A stretch of DNA of 45,226 nt from Microcella alkalica (GTDB lineage Bacteria > Actinomycetota > Actinomycetes > Actinomycetales > Microbacteriaceae), in the NCBI RefSeq assembly GCF_014595885.1, contig NZ_JABUKC010000005.1:1-45226 (forward strand), given 5' to 3'. Shown here piece after piece: positions 23,630 through 35,306 of the stretch (within the stretch, counting starts at the first letter, position 1; the number at the start of each line of letters is the position of its first letter). The notes under the pieces were generated by a model. It saw only the letters and a program-made list of their open reading frames with translations. It was not told the origin of the DNA and did not search any database. Both the position numbers and the translations under genes were made by a program.

Positions 23630-24129
23630 CCGGCCGTCGCGAGCAGCCCGAGTCGGAGGCCGCGGCCGTGTACCTGCGACTGCGGGCGATCATGGGCGAC
23701 CCCGCGAAGCGATCGGCGGATGCCCGCAAGCGGTCGACCGTCGCACCGGGGGCATCCGTGCCGTTCGGGAAGGGCCGCGACCCCTCGGGCCTCGGCGACG
23801 TCATCGACTCGCTCAGCTCGCGCATGGGCTGGAGCTCGCCACTGGCGAAGGGCGAGCTGCTGCTGTCGTGGCCCGAGCTCGTCGGTGAGGCGACGGCGGC
23901 GCACTCCACCCCTGTCGCGGTGGAGGACGAGGTGCTCACGGTGCAGTGCGACTCGACCGCGTGGGCGACGCAGCTGCGGCTCATGCGAGCCGATATCCTG
24001 ACCTCGATCCTCACGCGGTACCCGGATGCCGGCGTGACGTCGATCCGCTTCGAGGGCCCCGGTGCCCCGAGCTGGAAGCGCGGCCCCCGATCGATCCCCG
24101 GGCGCGGCCCACGCGACACCTACGGCTGA
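23626..24129 (+). CDS. dciA: DUF721/DciA-family protein
   Basis: A 167-residue protein with a disordered Arg/Ser/Pro-rich N-terminal third. A DciA-like domain follows at about residues 60-145 ('LSSRMGWSSPLAKGELLLSWPELVGEATAAHSTPV', then 'VLTVQCDSTAWATQLRLM'). DciA acts as the helicase operator or loader in bacteria without DnaC/DnaI. Its position between recF and gyrB is the standard actinobacterial one. The gene begins at a GTG overlapping the recF stop. The DciA role is inferred from family knowledge. Confidence 0.88.
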   Translation: MTGRREQPESEAAAVYLRLRAIMGDPAKRSADARKRSTVAPGASVPFGKGRDPSGLGDVIDSLSSRMGWSSPLAKGELLLSWPELVGEATAAHSTPVAVEDEVLTVQCDSTAWATQLRLMRADILTSILTRYPDAGVTSIRFEGPGAPSWKRGPRSIPGRGPRDTYG

Positions 24130-24207
24130 CGAAGGCGAATCACTCCGCCCAGAGCGAGAAATCGCCTCAGAGAGGCCACAGCGGCCCGCTCAGAGGCAGA
24201 ATCTTGC

Positions 24208-24213
24208 TAGGAT
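24208..24213 (+). promoter_or_regulatory. Candidate -10 element for gyrB
   Basis: TAGGAT, with no convincing -35. It lies 75 bases upstream of the chosen gyrB ATG in the 159-base gap after dciA. The rest of that gap contains two imperfect copies of a CTCAGAG motif (near 24166 and 24190) with no known role. Confidence 0.35.
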
Positions 24214-24216
24214 TGA

Positions 24217-26286
<2,070 letters not shown>

Positions 26287-26335
26287 TCGAGCATCCGCCC
26301 CTCGCCCTGCCACCCACTGACGAAGGACTGACACC

Positions 26336-28911
<2,576 letters not shown>

Positions 28912-28915
<4 letters not shown>

Positions 28916-29319
28916 GCACCGTCGCCGAGAAGCTGCAGCGCAAGTCGCAGCGCTCCACCCCCACCAAGCAGGTGCGCCTGAAGCTCGTCTACATCGACTT
29001 CTGGTCGGCGGTGAAGCTGTCGTTCCTCATCGCGCTGTGCGGCGCCATCGTGCTCGTCGTGGCGACGTTCTTCATCTGGCTGGTCATGCAGTCGATCGGC
29101 ATCATCGCCGACATCGACTCGGTGCTGAGCGACATCATCGGCGACGACGCCGCGAGCATCTCGTCGATCTTCTCGCTCGGCCAGGTCATGCTCTTCGCGA
29201 TCATCGTCGGCGTGCTCAACGTCGTCGGCGGCACCGCGCTCGGGGCCATCAGCGCGCTGCTCTACAACCTGTCGGTGAAGTTCACCGGCGGGCTGCTCGT
29301 GGGCTTCACGAACAACTGA
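28912..29319 (+). CDS. DUF3566 membrane protein
   Basis: A 135-residue protein with a basic N-terminus (1-30), two hydrophobic stretches ('[20 protein letters not shown]', about 37-60, and '[19 protein letters not shown]', about 85-108) and a short tail. It matches the DUF3566 family, found after gyrA in Actinobacteria. The function is unknown. The start GTG at 28912 overlaps the gyrA stop, so translation is coupled to gyrase. Confidence 0.85.
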
Positions 29320-29385
29320 CGCTCGAGCATCCTCGCCGATTTCAGGCGGGGTGACCGGGTCGTGTACAGTCATATCCGGTCTCAC

Positions 29386-29459
29386 GGGGATATAGCTCAG
29401 GCGGTTAGAGCGCTTCGCTGATAACGAAGAGGTCCGAGGTTCAAGTCCTCGTATCCCCA
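29386..29459 (+). tRNA. tRNA-Ile (anticodon GAT)
   Basis: A 74-base cloverleaf. The acceptor stem is GGGGATA/TATCCCC, the anticodon stem CTTCG/CGAAG encloses loop CTGATAA with anticodon GAT, the T arm is standard, and the discriminator base is A. CCA is not encoded. A TACAGT -10-like hexamer lies at 29365-29370. Confidence 0.97.
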
Positions 29460-29466
29460 CGCGATC

Positions 29467-29493
29467 GGGCTCCGCTTCGGCGGAGCCCTTTTT
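29467..29493 (+). terminator. Terminator after tRNA-Ile
   Basis: A perfect 9-bp stem (GGGCTCCGC / GCGGAGCCC), a TTCG loop and five Ts. It separates tRNA-Ile from tRNA-Ala, so the two are probably transcribed independently. Confidence 0.9.
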
Positions 29494-29547
29494 CGTATCC
29501 GGCGCGACCCTCGCTACCCTGGTAGCGGCCAGCAATGGTTGACGTTC

Positions 29548-29620
29548 GGGGCCTTAGCTCAATTGGTAGAGCGCCTGCTTTGCAAGCAGGAGGTCAGGGG
29601 TTCGATTCCCCTAGGCTCCA
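29548..29620 (+). tRNA. tRNA-Ala (anticodon TGC)
   Basis: A 73-base cloverleaf. The acceptor stem is GGGGCCT/AGGCTCC (one G-T pair), the anticodon stem CCTGC/GCAGG has loop TTTGCAA with anticodon TGC, and the discriminator base is A. CCA is not encoded. Confidence 0.97.
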
Positions 29621-29667
29621 CGGTGTTTGTCTGGCGTGCCGCCGCGCTGTGCTCGTCTGGCGCGCCG

Positions 29668-29747
29668 CCGCTGCTGCGGCGCGCTTCGCTCCGGGCTGCG
29701 AGCGCGGTCGCACCCGCTCCGCTGCTGCGGCGCGCTTCGCTCCGGGC
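29668..29747. repeat. 29-bp perfect direct repeat, two copies 51 bp apart
   Basis: Bases 29668-29696 and 29719-29747 are identical. Each copy starts CCGCTGCTGCGGCG and ends CGCTCCGGGC. A second, imperfect repeat pair lies just upstream (near 29629-29645 and 29655-29670), so the 130 bases after tRNA-Ala are largely repetitive. No gene or terminator is obvious there. Confidence 0.85.
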
Positions 29748-29860
29748 GGGCGTTGTCCACCGGTCACCGGGGGTTCGCCCGGGGGATGCTCGGCGCGCCT
29801 AGCGTGGGAATCCCGCGACACCGCCGAACCGGGCACCGTCGCCCCACGGAAGGGGAGCCC

Positions 29861-31129
29861 GTGCGCACGCAGCGCCGACTCATCCGCATCCTCACCCTCG
29901 CGACCGCCACCGCGGTCGCCGCCAGCATCGCTCCGCTCGCCGCCTCGGCGTCGCCCGCGCCCGCACCCGCGGCGCAGTCCCGACCCGATCGCGCCGGGAT
30001 CAGTGAGCTGCGCGTCGCCACGTTCAACGCCTCGCTCAACCGGGGTGCGGCGGGCGAGCTCGTCGCCGACCTCTCCACGCCCGACGACGTGCAGGCGCAG
30101 GCGGTCGCCGAGGTGATCCAGCGCGTGAACCCGGACGTGGTGCTGCTCAACGAGTTCGACTACGTGCCCGATGGCGTCGCCGTCGACCTCTTCCGCGACC
30201 ACTACCTCGAGGTCGGGCAGGGCGGCGCCGACCCGGTCGAGTACCCCTACGCCTACGTCGCGCCCTCGAACACGGGCATCCCCTCCGGTGCCGACCTCAA
30301 CAACGACGGCCGCATCGGCGGCGGCGACGACGCCTTCGGGTTCGGGCTCTTCGAGGGCCAGTACGGCATGGCGGTGCTCTCGAAGCACCCCATCGACCTC
30401 GGCGCGGTGCGCACCTTCCAGACCTTCCTCTGGAAGGACATGCCCGGTGCGCTGCTGCCCGACGACCCGGCTACTGCGGCGCCCGCCGACTGGTACACGC
30501 CCGAGGAGCTCGAGGTCGTGCGCCTGTCGAGCAAGTCGCACTGGGACGTGCCGATCGACGTCGACGGCACGACCGTGCACCTGCTCGCCTCGCACCCGAC
30601 CCCGCCGACCTTCGACGGCGCCGAGGATCGTAACGGCCGACGCAACCACGACGAGATCCGCTTCTGGGCCGACTACGTGACGCCGGGCTCGGCCTCGCGC
30701 TACATCGTCGACGACGAGGGGATGCCCGGCGGGCTGCCGGCCGGAACGCCCTTCCTCATCGCCGGCGACCAGAACGCCGACCCGGTCGACGGCGATTCGG
30801 TCGACGCGGCGATCGACCAGCTGCTCGAGCATCCGTTCATCGTCGACCCGCAGCCCCGCTCGACGGGCGCGGTCGAGGCGAGCGCCCTGCAGGGCCGCGC
30901 CAACCTCGAGCACGAGGGCGACCCGGCGCTCGACACCGCCGACTTCGCCGACGGCGCGCCCGGCAACCTGCGGGTCGACTACGTGCTCCCCTCCCGCCGG
31001 CTCGGCGTGGCCGACGGCGGCGTGTTCTGGCCTGAGCTCACCGACCCGCTCTCGCGACTCACGGGCATCTTCCCCTTCCCGACGAGCGACCACCGCCTCG
31101 TGTGGGTCGACGTTGCCGTGCGCGGCTGA
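29861..31129 (+). CDS. Secreted endonuclease/exonuclease/phosphatase (EEP) family hydrolase
   Basis: A 422-residue exported protein. Residues 1-30 form a Sec-type signal ('LIRILTLATATAVAASIAPL' ending at an Ala-Ser-Ala-rich site). The EEP fold shows 'LRVATFNASLNRG', 'VVLLNEFDYVPDG' with the metal Glu, 'HLLASHPTPPTFDG', 'RRNHDEIRFWADYV', 'LIAGDQNADPVDGDS', and the terminal 'TSDHRLVWVDV' with the catalytic Asp-His pair. The substrate could be a nucleic acid, phospholipid or phosphate ester. AAGGGGAG precedes the GTG at 29861. It is followed by a strong bidirectional hairpin. Confidence 0.85.
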   Translation: MRTQRRLIRILTLATATAVAASIAPLAASASPAPAPAAQSRPDRAGISELRVATFNASLNRGAAGELVADLSTPDDVQAQAVAEVIQRVNPDVVLLNEFDYVPDGVAVDLFRDHYLEVGQGGADPVEYPYAYVAPSNTGIPSGADLNNDGRIGGGDDAFGFGLFEGQYGMAVLSKHPIDLGAVRTFQTFLWKDMPGALLPDDPATAAPADWYTPEELEVVRLSSKSHWDVPIDVDGTTVHLLASHPTPPTFDGAEDRNGRRNHDEIRFWADYVTPGSASRYIVDDEGMPGGLPAGTPFLIAGDQNADPVDGDSVDAAIDQLLEHPFIVDPQPRSTGAVEASALQGRANLEHEGDPALDTADFADGAPGNLRVDYVLPSRRLGVADGGVFWPELTDPLSRLTGIFPFPTSDHRLVWVDVAVRG

Positions 31130-31147
31130 GCATCGCAGGAACAACGA

Positions 31148-31177
31148 AGCGGGCGCCCCTCAAGGGGGGCGCCCGCT
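31148..31177. terminator. Bidirectional terminator between two convergent genes
   Basis: A perfect 12-bp stem (31148-31159 with 31166-31177) and 6-base loop lie between the EEP hydrolase and the leftward 197-aa membrane protein. Confidence 0.8.
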
Positions 31178-31195
31178 GATGTTCGTGCGGCTCGG

Positions 31196-31789
31196 TTAGA
31201 TGTCGGCGGTCGCCGTGTCGCCGGCCTGCGGCTCGAGGTCGTCGTCGAGATCATCCTCGACCCAGAGGTCGTCGTCCGGCCGGAAGGTCTGCCAGGCGGC
31301 GTAGGCGATCGCGGCCGCCGCGACGACGCCGAGCCCGATGAGGATGAACCGGCCGGGGCCGGGCGCCGGCTTCACCTCGACGATGCCGAGGCGCTGCCCG
31401 GCCTTCGTGGCGAGCTCGCTGCTCGTGCGCGAGGCGGCGCGCAGGGCATCCCGCAGATGCTTGTCCTTCGCCACCTCGATCGCGGCCGCCGCGGATCCGA
31501 GCGCGCCGGCGATGGCCGGCACGATCTCATCGGTGACGGCGTGCTTCGTGACGTGCCCGGCGTGGCGCACGGCGCCCACGCCCGCGTCGATGCCCGGCTG
31601 CACGTGACGCTCGTACGAGTGCCGCACGCGCGGCGCGACGTCCTGCCGCGCGAGCACCGTGGCCTGCCGGCCGGCGTCGCGCAGCACCTTCGAGGCGTGA
31701 TCGAGCACCTCTCGCTGCTCGTTCCAGACGTTCTCGGCGGCGCCGCGCAGCTTCTTCAGCTCGCGGCGGCGCTTGCGTGACAGCTCCAT
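31196..31789 (-). CDS. Uncharacterised single-pass membrane protein, 197 aa
   Basis: I do not recognise a named family. The ATG at 31789-31787 has GGAGG five bases ahead. Residues 1-20 are very basic (Arg/Lys-rich) and about 20-140 are mostly predicted helix, Ala-rich with regular charges ('VWNEQREVLDHASKVLRDAG' style). One hydrophobic segment lies at about 152-170 ('FILIGLGVVAAAAIAYAAW'), and the C-terminal ~25 residues are strongly acidic. The basic helical half suggests contact with nucleic acid or the membrane surface; that is inference. It is divergent from the cyclophilin gene. Confidence 0.7.
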   Translation of the reverse strand: MELSRKRRRELKKLRGAAENVWNEQREVLDHASKVLRDAGRQATVLARQDVAPRVRHSYERHVQPGIDAGVGAVRHAGHVTKHAVTDEIVPAIAGALGSAAAAIEVAKDKHLRDALRAASRTSSELATKAGQRLGIVEVKPAPGPGRFILIGLGVVAAAAIAYAAWQTFRPDDDLWVEDDLDDDLEPQAGDTATADI

Positions 31790-31901
31790 GCGGTCCTCCC
31801 GGGGGTGCGATCGGTAGCGTGCCCTCCATCCTGGCACCGGGGCTCCGAGCGCCCAACCCGTACGGACGGAACGCTCAGGAAGCCCCGAACGGACGCCATG
31901 G

Positions 31902-31914
31902 GAGAATGACGACC
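31902..31914 (+). promoter_or_regulatory. Candidate leaderless promoter of the cyclophilin gene
   Basis: GAGAAT (31902-31907) and a 7-base spacer precede the ATG at 31915, resembling TAGAAT before the sortase ATG. It overlaps a possible weak ribosome-binding site, so the two readings compete. Confidence 0.25.
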
Positions 31915-32454
31915 ATGTCGATCCACACTGCAGTCGCGACCGTGCACACCTCGCTCGGCGACATCACGCTCAACCTCTACGGCAACCACGCCCCCAAGAC
32001 GGTGAAGAACTTCGTCGGGCTCGCGACGGGCCAGATCGAGTGGACCCACCCGGCCACCGGCCAGAAGACCACCGCCCCGCTCTACGACGGCGTCATCTTC
32101 CACCGCATCATCAAGGACTTCATGCTGCAGGGCGGCGACCCGCTCGGTCAGGGCATCGGCGGCCCCGGCTACGAGTTCGACGACGAGATCCACCCCGAGC
32201 TGCAGTTCGACCAGCCGTTCCTGCTCGCCATGGCCAACGCCGGCAAGCGCGGCGGCCGCGGTACCAACGGCTCGCAGTTCTTCATCACGACCGTGCCGAC
32301 GCCGTGGCTCAACGGCAACCACACCATCTTCGGCGCCGTCGCCGACGAGGAGTCGAAGGCGGTCGTCAAGACTATCGAGGCCGTGCCGACCGATGGTCGT
32401 GACAAGCCGCTCACCGACGTCGTCATCACCGGCATCGAGGTCGTCGAGCTCTGA
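31915..32454 (+). CDS. ppiA: Peptidyl-prolyl cis-trans isomerase, cyclophilin type
   Basis: A 179-residue cytoplasmic cyclophilin with no signal peptide. 'VTLHTSLG'-like first strand, 'NHAPKTVKNFVGLA', 'DGVIFHRIIKDFMLQGGDP' (the catalytic Arg region), 'LAMANAGKRGGRGTNGSQFFIT' in two parts and 'WLNGNHTIFGAV' are the family blocks, all intact. Two other in-frame ATGs (31906 and further up) are possible; the chosen start matches the usual actinobacterial N-terminus. It overlaps the rhomboid gene by one base. Confidence 0.93.
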   Translation: MSIHTAVATVHTSLGDITLNLYGNHAPKTVKNFVGLATGQIEWTHPATGQKTTAPLYDGVIFHRIIKDFMLQGGDPLGQGIGGPGYEFDDEIHPELQFDQPFLLAMANAGKRGGRGTNGSQFFITTVPTPWLNGNHTIFGAVADEESKAVVKTIEAVPTDGRDKPLTDVVITGIEVVEL

Positions 32455-33302
32455 TGAGCTCCGAGGCTCCCGGCGGCGCCGCGCCGACGGCAGGCCAGAG
32501 CGTCTGCTACCGGCACGGCGACCGCCGGAGCTTCGTGCGCTGCCAGCGCTGCGGTCGCGTGATCTGCGGCGAGTGCCAGACTCCCGCGGCGGTCGGGGTA
32601 CACTGCCCCGAGTGCACGGCGCAGGCCCGGGCATCCGCCCCCCGCACCCGCTCGCCGCTCGCTCGCGCGTTCCGTTCGGGATCGCGCACGCCCGTCGTCA
32701 CGTACTCGATCTCCGCCGTGACCCTCGCGGTCTTCGTGCTGCAGCTCGTGCTCGGCCCCGTCGTGACGAATGCGCTGCTCTACTGGCCGCCGCTCACGAC
32801 GGTCGAGCCGTGGCGGATGCTCACCGCGGCGCTCGTGCACAGCCCCACCTCGTTCTTCCACATCCTCTTCAACATGTACTCGCTGCTCGTGCTCGGGCCG
32901 CTGCTGGAGGGGCTCATCGGCCGAGCGCGCTTCGGCTGGGTGTACGCGCTCTCCGCATTCGGCGGCTCGCTCGCGGTGCTGTGGCTCGCGCCGAACCAGG
33001 CCGTCGTCGGCGCCTCGGGCGCGATCTTCGGGATGCTCGGCGCCTTCTTCGTCATCCAGCGCAGGCTCGGCGGCCGCAGCACGCAGCTCATCGTGCTCAT
33101 CGCCCTCAACCTGGCGATCGGGTTCGTCGTGCCCGGCATCTCGTGGCAGGCGCACGTCGGGGGCCTCGTCGTCGGGGCGCTGGCGGCGCTCATCATGCTG
33201 CGCACGCGACGGGTGGATCAGCAGCGGCGGCAGACGCTGCTGCTCGGCCTGTTCGCGCTCGTGCTCGTGCTGGCGACGGCGGCGCGGTTCGTGCTGCTCT
33301 GA
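32454..33302 (+). CDS. Rhomboid-family intramembrane serine protease with N-terminal zinc-binding region
   Basis: The 282-residue protein begins with a Cys/His-rich region (about residues 16-55; 'CYRHGDRRSFVRCQRCGRVICGECQ' read as spaced Cys pairs) resembling a B-box zinc finger. About six membrane helices follow. The catalytic Ser188 is in 'GASGAIFGMLGAFF' and the His234 in 'WQAHVGGLVVGA', the rhomboid dyad. 'HILFNMYSLLVLGPLLE' is the conserved loop with the oxyanion-region Asn. The protein substrate is unknown. The ATG overlaps the cyclophilin stop by one base. Confidence 0.9.
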   Translation: MSSEAPGGAAPTAGQSVCYRHGDRRSFVRCQRCGRVICGECQTPAAVGVHCPECTAQARASAPRTRSPLARAFRSGSRTPVVTYSISAVTLAVFVLQLVLGPVVTNALLYWPPLTTVEPWRMLTAALVHSPTSFFHILFNMYSLLVLGPLLEGLIGRARFGWVYALSAFGGSLAVLWLAPNQAVVGASGAIFGMLGAFFVIQRRLGGRSTQLIVLIALNLAIGFVVPGISWQAHVGGLVVGALAALIMLRTRRVDQQRRQTLLLGLFALVLVLATAARFVLL

Positions 33303-33311
33303 GCGGCCCGG

Positions 33312-33342
33312 TTATCCACAGGCCACTCCACAGTGGGGATAA
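33312..33342. promoter_or_regulatory. DnaA-box cluster between convergent rhomboid and crgA genes
   Basis: A consensus TTATCCACA (33312-33320), a CACTCCACA (33324-33332) and, on the other strand, TTATCCCCA (33342-33334) lie within 31 bases. The outer two also form an imperfect inverted repeat. No gene fits in the 96-base gap. Confidence 0.5.
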
Positions 33343-33398
33343 TCACACCCCTGTAGTTCCACCCCCTTTCCGGGGGGCGAATGGCGCGTGACCGGGAG

Positions 33399-33638
33399 TT
33401 AACGCCAGCGTGTCGTCATGAGGAACCCGATGAACATGATGCCGAAGCCGACCATGATGTTCCACGGGCCGAGGGCGGGCACCGGCCAGGAGGTCTGGCT
33501 CAGGTAGTAGACGATGATCCAGAGCAGCCCCACGAGCATGAACCCGAACATCACGGGCTTGAACCAGACCGGGTTGGGGGCATCCTTGCCGCTCGGGGTC
33601 TCGGGGTTCTCTGCGTTGCGGGTGGTTCCACGGGCCAT
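33399..33638 (-). CDS. crgA: Cell division protein CrgA
   Basis: A 79-residue, two-helix membrane protein. The hydrophilic N-terminus (1-25) precedes 'PVWFKPVMFGFMLVGLLWII' and then 'LGPWNIMVGFGIMFIGFLMTTRWR' split by a short loop, matching CrgA/UPF0233. In mycobacteria and streptomycetes CrgA interacts with FtsZ, FtsQ, FtsI and CwsA and helps coordinate septation. It sits, as usual, next to the pknB cluster and is divergent from the sortase gene. Its start appears leaderless. Confidence 0.95.
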   Translation of the reverse strand: MARGTTRNAENPETPSGKDAPNPVWFKPVMFGFMLVGLLWIIVYYLSQTSWPVPALGPWNIMVGFGIMFIGFLMTTRWR

Positions 33639-33645
33639 GCTGAGC

Positions 33646-33668
33646 AGTCTAACCGGGCGGCCTAGAAT
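33646..33668. promoter_or_regulatory. Divergent leaderless promoters of crgA and the sortase gene
   Basis: The start codons are separated by only 36 bases. On the minus strand TAGACT (33651-33646) is 7 bases from the crgA ATG. On the plus strand TAGAAT (33663-33668) is 6 bases from the sortase ATG. No ribosome-binding site fits either start, so both transcripts probably begin at the A of ATG. Confidence 0.5.
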
Positions 33669-33674
33669 GACCGC

Positions 33675-34451
33675 ATGCCCGACGAGCCCGCGGTGGAGCG
33701 CGCGCGCCCGCGTCAGCGCCTCTCCGTCGTCGGCGTGCTCGGCGAGCTGCTCATCACCGTCGGCGTGCTCGTGCTGCTCTTCGTCGGCTGGTACCTGTGG
33801 CTCAACGACGTCATCGTCGGCGGCGAGCAGACCCAGTCGGCGACCGAGCTGCGGCAGGAGTGGGAGGAGCAGGCGCGCGAGGAGCGCGGAGAGGCGCCCC
33901 CGCCTGAGCCGGTCGTCGAAGGGCTGAGCCCCGACCAGGCTCCGGTCATGGCCGAGCCGACGACGCTCAACGCGGCGTTCGCCACCCTCATCGTGCCCCG
34001 CTTCGGCGACGACTACGCCCGCACGATCGGCCAGGGCATCGCCGTGCGCGAGGTGCTCAACAGCCGCCGCACCGGCGTCGGCCACTACCCGGGCACGCAG
34101 ATGCCGGGCGAGCTCGGCAACTTCGCGATCGCCGCGCACCGCAACGCCAACGGCGCCCCCTTCGGCAAGCTCGTCGACCTGCGCGTCGGCGACCACGTCT
34201 ACGTCGAGACGGAGGCGGGCTGGTACGAGTACACCTTCCGCGGGCTCGAGTACGTGCTGCCGACCGAGGTCGACGTCATCGCGCCGACGCCGCGTGCGCC
34301 GCAGACGGAGCCGACCGAGCGCATCCTCACCATGACGACCTGCAACCCGCTGTTCTCGACCGCCGAGCGCGCGATCGCCTACTCGGTCATGACCGCCTGG
34401 TATCCGCGAGAGAGCGGCATGCCCGCCGAGCTCGCGGGGGAGGAGGCCTGA
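33675..34451 (+). CDS. srtE: Class E sortase
   Basis: The 258-residue membrane-anchored transpeptidase has a short cytoplasmic tail, one helix at about residues 24-46 and a linker rich in Glu/Arg/Pro. The sortase domain then shows 'VGHYPGTQMPGELGNFAIAAHRN' in two parts with catalytic His155, 'LTMTTCNPLFS' with Cys223 (TMTTC in place of the usual TLTTC), and Arg232 in 'AERAIAYSVM'. Class E sortases attach LAXTG-type proteins to the cell wall; no such substrate gene is in the window. It overlaps the 52-aa gene by one base. Confidence 0.9.
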   Translation: MPDEPAVERARPRQRLSVVGVLGELLITVGVLVLLFVGWYLWLNDVIVGGEQTQSATELRQEWEEQAREERGEAPPPEPVVEGLSPDQAPVMAEPTTLNAAFATLIVPRFGDDYARTIGQGIAVREVLNSRRTGVGHYPGTQMPGELGNFAIAAHRNANGAPFGKLVDLRVGDHVYVETEAGWYEYTFRGLEYVLPTEVDVIAPTPRAPQTEPTERILTMTTCNPLFSTAERAIAYSVMTAWYPRESGMPAELAGEEA

Positions 34452-34609
34452 TGTACGCGGCACTGTGGCGCGCCCTGCCCGGGCCGGTGTGGCTGCGCAT
34501 CATCATCGTGCTCGCCCTCGTGGCGGGCATCCTCTGGGCGCTCGCGTACGTGGTGTTCCCGTGGGTGGCCGACGTCCTGCTGCCGCAGGACGTGACCGTG
34601 GAAGAGTAG
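34451..34609 (+). CDS. Small single-pass membrane protein, 52 aa
   Basis: The ATG at 34451 shares its A with the sortase TGA and has AGGAGG just upstream, which strongly supports translation. One hydrophobic helix (about residues 15-38) is flanked by 'ALWRALPGPVWLR' and an acidic end. Similar tiny proteins follow srtE in other Actinobacteria; function unknown. The trpG/pabA gene starts 4 bases later, so the three genes form one unit. Confidence 0.8.
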   Translation: MYAALWRALPGPVWLRIIIVLALVAGILWALAYVVFPWVADVLLPQDVTVEE

Positions 34610-34613
34610 AGCC

Positions 34614-35261
34614 GTGCGCGTTCTCGTCATCGACAACTACGACAGCTTCGTCTACACCCTCGACGGCTACCTGCAGGAGCTCGGCGCCGAGACCGACGTC
34701 GTGCGCAACGACGTCGTCGCGGCCGACGAGGCGGCGTCGCTCATCGCCGACTACGACGCCGTGCTCGTCTCGCCCGGCCCCGGCACCCCGGCCGACGCCG
34801 GCATCTCGATCCCCGTCGTGCGCGCCGCGATCGTGGCCGAGAAGCCGCTGCTCGGCGTCTGCCTCGGCCACCAGGCGATCGCTGAGGCCCTCGGGGCGAC
34901 CGTGACGCACGCCGAAGAGCTCATGCACGGCAAGACCTCGATGATCGAGCACGACGACAGCGAGCTGTTCGAGGGTGTGCCGCAGCCGTTCCGCGCCACC
35001 CGCTACCACTCGCTCGCGGTCGTCGACGGCACCGTGCCCGACGAGCTCGAGGTGACCGCGCGCACGCCCGGCGGCGTCATCATGGCGTTGCGGCACCGCT
35101 CGGCCCCGGTCGTCGGCGTGCAATTCCACCCCGAGTCGGTGCTCACCGAGGGCGGCTACCGGATGCTCGGCAACTGGCTCGCGGACGCCGGGCTGCCCGA
35201 GGCCCGCGCGGCCGCCGAGGGGCGCAGCCCGCTCATCGCGCCGAGCGTGTCGACCGACTAG
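34614..35261 (+). CDS. pabA: Anthranilate/aminodeoxychorismate synthase glutamine amidotransferase subunit
   Basis: A 215-residue class I glutamine amidotransferase supplying ammonia for anthranilate or p-aminobenzoate synthesis. 'VIDNYDSFVYTLDGYLQELG' begins the fold, 'VSPGPGTPADAG' follows, the nucleophile is Cys83 in 'GVCLGHQAIAEALG', and the His-Glu pair is in 'GVQFHPESVLTEGG'. The name trpG or pabA cannot be separated from sequence; this location near pknB is usual for either label. The start is GTG at 34614. A hairpin overlaps its stop codon. Confidence 0.92.
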   Translation: MRVLVIDNYDSFVYTLDGYLQELGAETDVVRNDVVAADEAASLIADYDAVLVSPGPGTPADAGISIPVVRAAIVAEKPLLGVCLGHQAIAEALGATVTHAEELMHGKTSMIEHDDSELFEGVPQPFRATRYHSLAVVDGTVPDELEVTARTPGGVIMALRHRSAPVVGVQFHPESVLTEGGYRMLGNWLADAGLPEARAAAEGRSPLIAPSVSTD

Positions 35262-35291
35262 CGGTCGGTCGCCCCGCCGCGGCCTCGGCGG
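35251..35291. terminator. Hairpins between pabA and pknB (convergent genes)
   Basis: An 8-bp stem (CGACCGAC, 35251-35258, with GTCGGTCG, 35264-35271) contains the pabA stop codon in its loop. A second 6-bp stem (35274-35279 with 35286-35291) follows. Neither has a T run. Confidence 0.45.
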
Positions 35292-35306
35292 AGGCAGTGT
35301 TCGGCG

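Noticed and set aside
29386-29620. tRNA-Ile and tRNA-Ala as the spacer of an rRNA operon
   Set aside because: No 16S or 23S sequence flanks them; gyrA lies on one side and a protein gene on the other, and a terminator separates the two tRNAs.
29668-29747. Direct repeats as a CRISPR array
   Set aside because: Only two copies, a 22-bp interval, high GC low-complexity content and no cas genes.
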